From: an uncultured Bacilli bacterium
Lineage (GTDB): Bacteria; Bacillota_I; Bacilli_A; RF39; UBA660
NCBI GenBank assembly: GCA_947630585.1
Contig: CANRIE010000088.1
Location: 1 to 15,713, forward strand
Direction: 5' to 3'
Length of the DNA: 15,713 bases
Shown: one piece after another, positions 14,473 to 15,713 of the stretch
Numbering within the stretch: position 1 is the first letter of the stretch
Layout: every line of letters begins with the position of its first letter
The notes under the pieces: generated by a model
What the model saw: the letters and a program-made list of their open reading frames with translations, nothing else
Databases searched by the model: none
What the model was told of the DNA's origin: nothing
Translations under genes and position numbers: made by a program

Positions 14473-15100
14473 GATTAATACCTTGTAAATTCTCTTCAGC
14501 TTCTGTTAATTTTAAATATTCAGGTAAAACTGCATGAGGATTTTCACTTTCTAAATATTCGTATTTCTTAATTATATTTAGAATATCAGGAGCATACTCA
14601 GTAAAGTTTTCTAATTCAAACTTATTTTGAATACCAACGTAAACATAATCTTTATTTGATTTAGAAACTTTTTCTTTTAAATCAACTAATTTTATATATT
14701 GATTTTCCATAATAACTATTCCATTTTCATAGATACCTGCATATACAAAACCCCGTCTTGCATCAATAAGCGGAATAATCAATTTTTTACTATCCAAAAC
14801 ACTCATAGCATCTAAACTTGTAATACTTACAATGTCTTTTTTTAAAGACCAAGCCATGATTTTAGCAAACGTCATTCCAATTCTAATTCCAGTATAAGAA
14901 CCAGGTCCTTTTACAACCATGATTTTATCAATATCAGAAGGCTCTAATTTAGCATTTTTAAATAAATTAGAAATTTCCATAATTGTATATTTAGACATAT
15001 CACTGCCTAGATTTTTTTTAATACTACTAAGAAGAACATCATTATCAGATATTCCGGCATATAGATAACTTGAAGAGGTATCTATATATAACACTTTCAT
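14462..15100 (-). CDS. tsaB: t6A synthesis scaffold protein TsaB
   Basis: TsaB is the inactive ASKHA-fold partner that dimerises with TsaD and recruits TsaE in t6A synthesis. The 212-residue protein shows MKVLYIDTSSSYLYAGI, the family hallmark VKGPGSYTGIRIGMTFAK, SITSLDAM, PLIDARRGFVYAGIYENG and the C-terminal PEYLKLTEAE. It lacks the His-x-x-x-His metal site of TsaD, as expected. It starts within the end of tsaE (ATGA overlap of 4 nt) with GAGGT upstream. The TGA stop lies inside rimI. Confidence 0.95.
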   Translation of the reverse strand: MKVLYIDTSSSYLYAGISDNDVLLSSIKKNLGSDMSKYTIMEISNLFKNAKLEPSDIDKIMVVKGPGSYTGIRIGMTFAKIMAWSLKKDIVSITSLDAMSVLDSKKLIIPLIDARRGFVYAGIYENGIVIMENQYIKLVDLKEKVSKSNKDYVYVGIQNKFELENFTEYAPDILNIIKKYEYLESENPHAVLPEYLKLTEAEENLQGINHDN

Positions 15101-15549
15101 GAAATAACCTCACAGATATCTTCGTAAACTTTACCATAAGGAATAAGCTTAATGATTCTTGTGTTTTCATCAATAACTCTGATTTTAATATCTAATCTTT
15201 CATCAGGTAACTTATCCATAATCATATCAGCCCATTCAATAATAGTAACTCCACCTTTATCAAAATAATCTTCTATACCAATATCTTCTTTACAATCTTC
15301 AAGTCGATAAACGTCCATATGATATAAAGGCAATTCTCCATTAGGATACTCTTTTATAATATTAAATGTTGGAGACGTTATATCCTCATCAATTCCTGTT
15401 GCTTTAGCAAAAGCTTTCGTAAAAATTGTTTTTCCGCTTCCTAAATCTCCCATTAAACAAATAACCATATTTGGAAATTTTTCTGATTCCAAATTTTCTG
15501 CTAACGTTGCTGTATCTCTTTCACAGTAAGATGTAATTTTATATTCCAT
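15097..15549 (-). CDS. tsaE: t6A synthesis ATPase TsaE
   Basis: TsaE is a P-loop ATPase that drives turnover of the TsaB-TsaD complex. The 150-residue protein has GDLGSGKT (34-41), SPTFNIIKEY, LYHMDVYRL and IIEWAD, all family hallmarks. I place the start at ATG 15549, not at the in-frame TTG 15561: the promoter predicts transcription from about 15560, and GGTGAT lies 4 nt before this ATG. That leaves a leader of only about 11 nt, unusually short. The gene is first in the t6A operon and starts about 100 nt after the end of a 5S rRNA gene on the same strand. The threonylcarbamoyl-AMP synthase gene (tsaC) is not in the window. Confidence 0.95.
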   Translation of the reverse strand: MEYKITSYCERDTATLAENLESEKFPNMVICLMGDLGSGKTIFTKAFAKATGIDEDITSPTFNIIKEYPNGELPLYHMDVYRLEDCKEDIGIEDYFDKGGVTIIEWADMIMDKLPDERLDIKIRVIDENTRIIKLIPYGKVYEDICEVIS

Positions 15550-15566
15550 TTCTATCACCAATATCC

Positions 15567-15595
15567 ATTATACAAAAAAAAAATATGATAGACAA
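15567..15595 (-). promoter_or_regulatory. Promoter of the tsaE-tsaB-rimI-tsaD operon
   Basis: TTGTCT (15590-15595) and TATAAT (15567-15572) on the minus strand are 17 bases apart, with a T-rich spacer. It gives the t6A operon transcription independent of the rRNA operon just upstream. The predicted start, near 15560, lies 11 nt before ATG 15549. Confidence 0.8.
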
Positions 15596-15647
15596 CATAT
15601 TTTTGCTATATTTACAATAAAAATTAAAAAAATGTAAAAAAAAAATT

Positions 15648-15713
15648 CTTAGCGATTTCCTATTTTAGCATTAACAACTATCGTCGGCGTTAAAGAGCTT
15701 AACTTCTGTGTTC
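15648..15713 (-). rRNA. rrf: 5S ribosomal RNA, 3' part (runs off the window)
   Basis: Read on the minus strand from the right edge, GAACACAGAAGTTAAGCTC is the conserved 5S segment of helices II and III. CGCCGACGATAGT and AAAATAGG follow in the loop E region, and CGCTAAG is the helix I end. About 66 of an expected 105-115 nt are present; the 5' part lies outside the window. The helix IV segment between GATAGT and AAATAGG is short, as in mycoplasma 5S RNAs. A T-run follows the 3' end, which may serve as its terminator. A 5S gene here implies that an rRNA operon lies beyond the right edge. Confidence 0.92.

Noticed and set aside
15606..15647. Hairpin terminator after the 5S gene
   Set aside because: Only a TTTACA/TGTAAA pair with a 16-nt A+T loop is seen; the T-run is plain but no convincing stem is separate from the 5S helix I.

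Overview
The window is A+T-rich chromosomal DNA, by eye roughly a quarter G+C, from a Bacillota-type organism. I infer an uncultured Bacilli lineage near the Mollicutes or Erysipelotrichia. The grounds are the base composition, strong Shine-Dalgarno sites of the GGAGGTGAT type, a mycoplasma-like shortened 5S rRNA, and a peptidoglycan polymerase of the FtsW type. TGA ends tsaE, tsaB and the DUF1538 gene, so the code is the ordinary bacterial one and not the Mycoplasma code. Every gene lies on the minus strand, so transcription runs from high to low coordinates.

In transcription order, the window opens with the 3' part of a 5S rRNA (15648-15713). A four-gene t6A operon follows, tsaE-tsaB-rimI-tsaD (13042-15549), with its own promoter and a terminator overlapping the tsaD stop. 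An 80-residue orphan protein has a structured leader and its own promoter and terminator (12433-12780). Next is a large protein made of two ClpX-like AAA+ modules in tandem, the first lacking catalytic and pore residues and the second intact (9962-12349). A tight three-gene operon then encodes an iPGM-like protein without its active site, a duplicated DUF1538 membrane protein and a duplicated P-II-like protein (6334-9878).

The 5765-6333 interval has no intact gene. It holds a convincing promoter, five nested or sequential hairpins and a U-tract terminator, which together look like a standalone structured RNA of about 240 nt. Behind it lies a broken Rpn/PD-(D/E)XK-type nuclease gene with an intact promoter and Shine-Dalgarno site but a frameshift and an in-frame stop (5154-5764).

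The left third is a cell-surface region in two operons. One carries a membrane-anchored repeat protein and a phosphodiester-glycosidase (NAGPA) family protein (2736-5007). The other carries a membrane-anchored cadherin-like beta-sandwich protein followed by FtsW (94-2664). The promoter of the second operon has its -35 box inside the loop of the terminator hairpin of the first. Short GCATTTAC repeats lie at the left edge.

The most notable items are the orphan structured RNA, the double ClpX-like ATPase, and the iPGM-like pseudoenzyme joined to DUF1538 and P-II.
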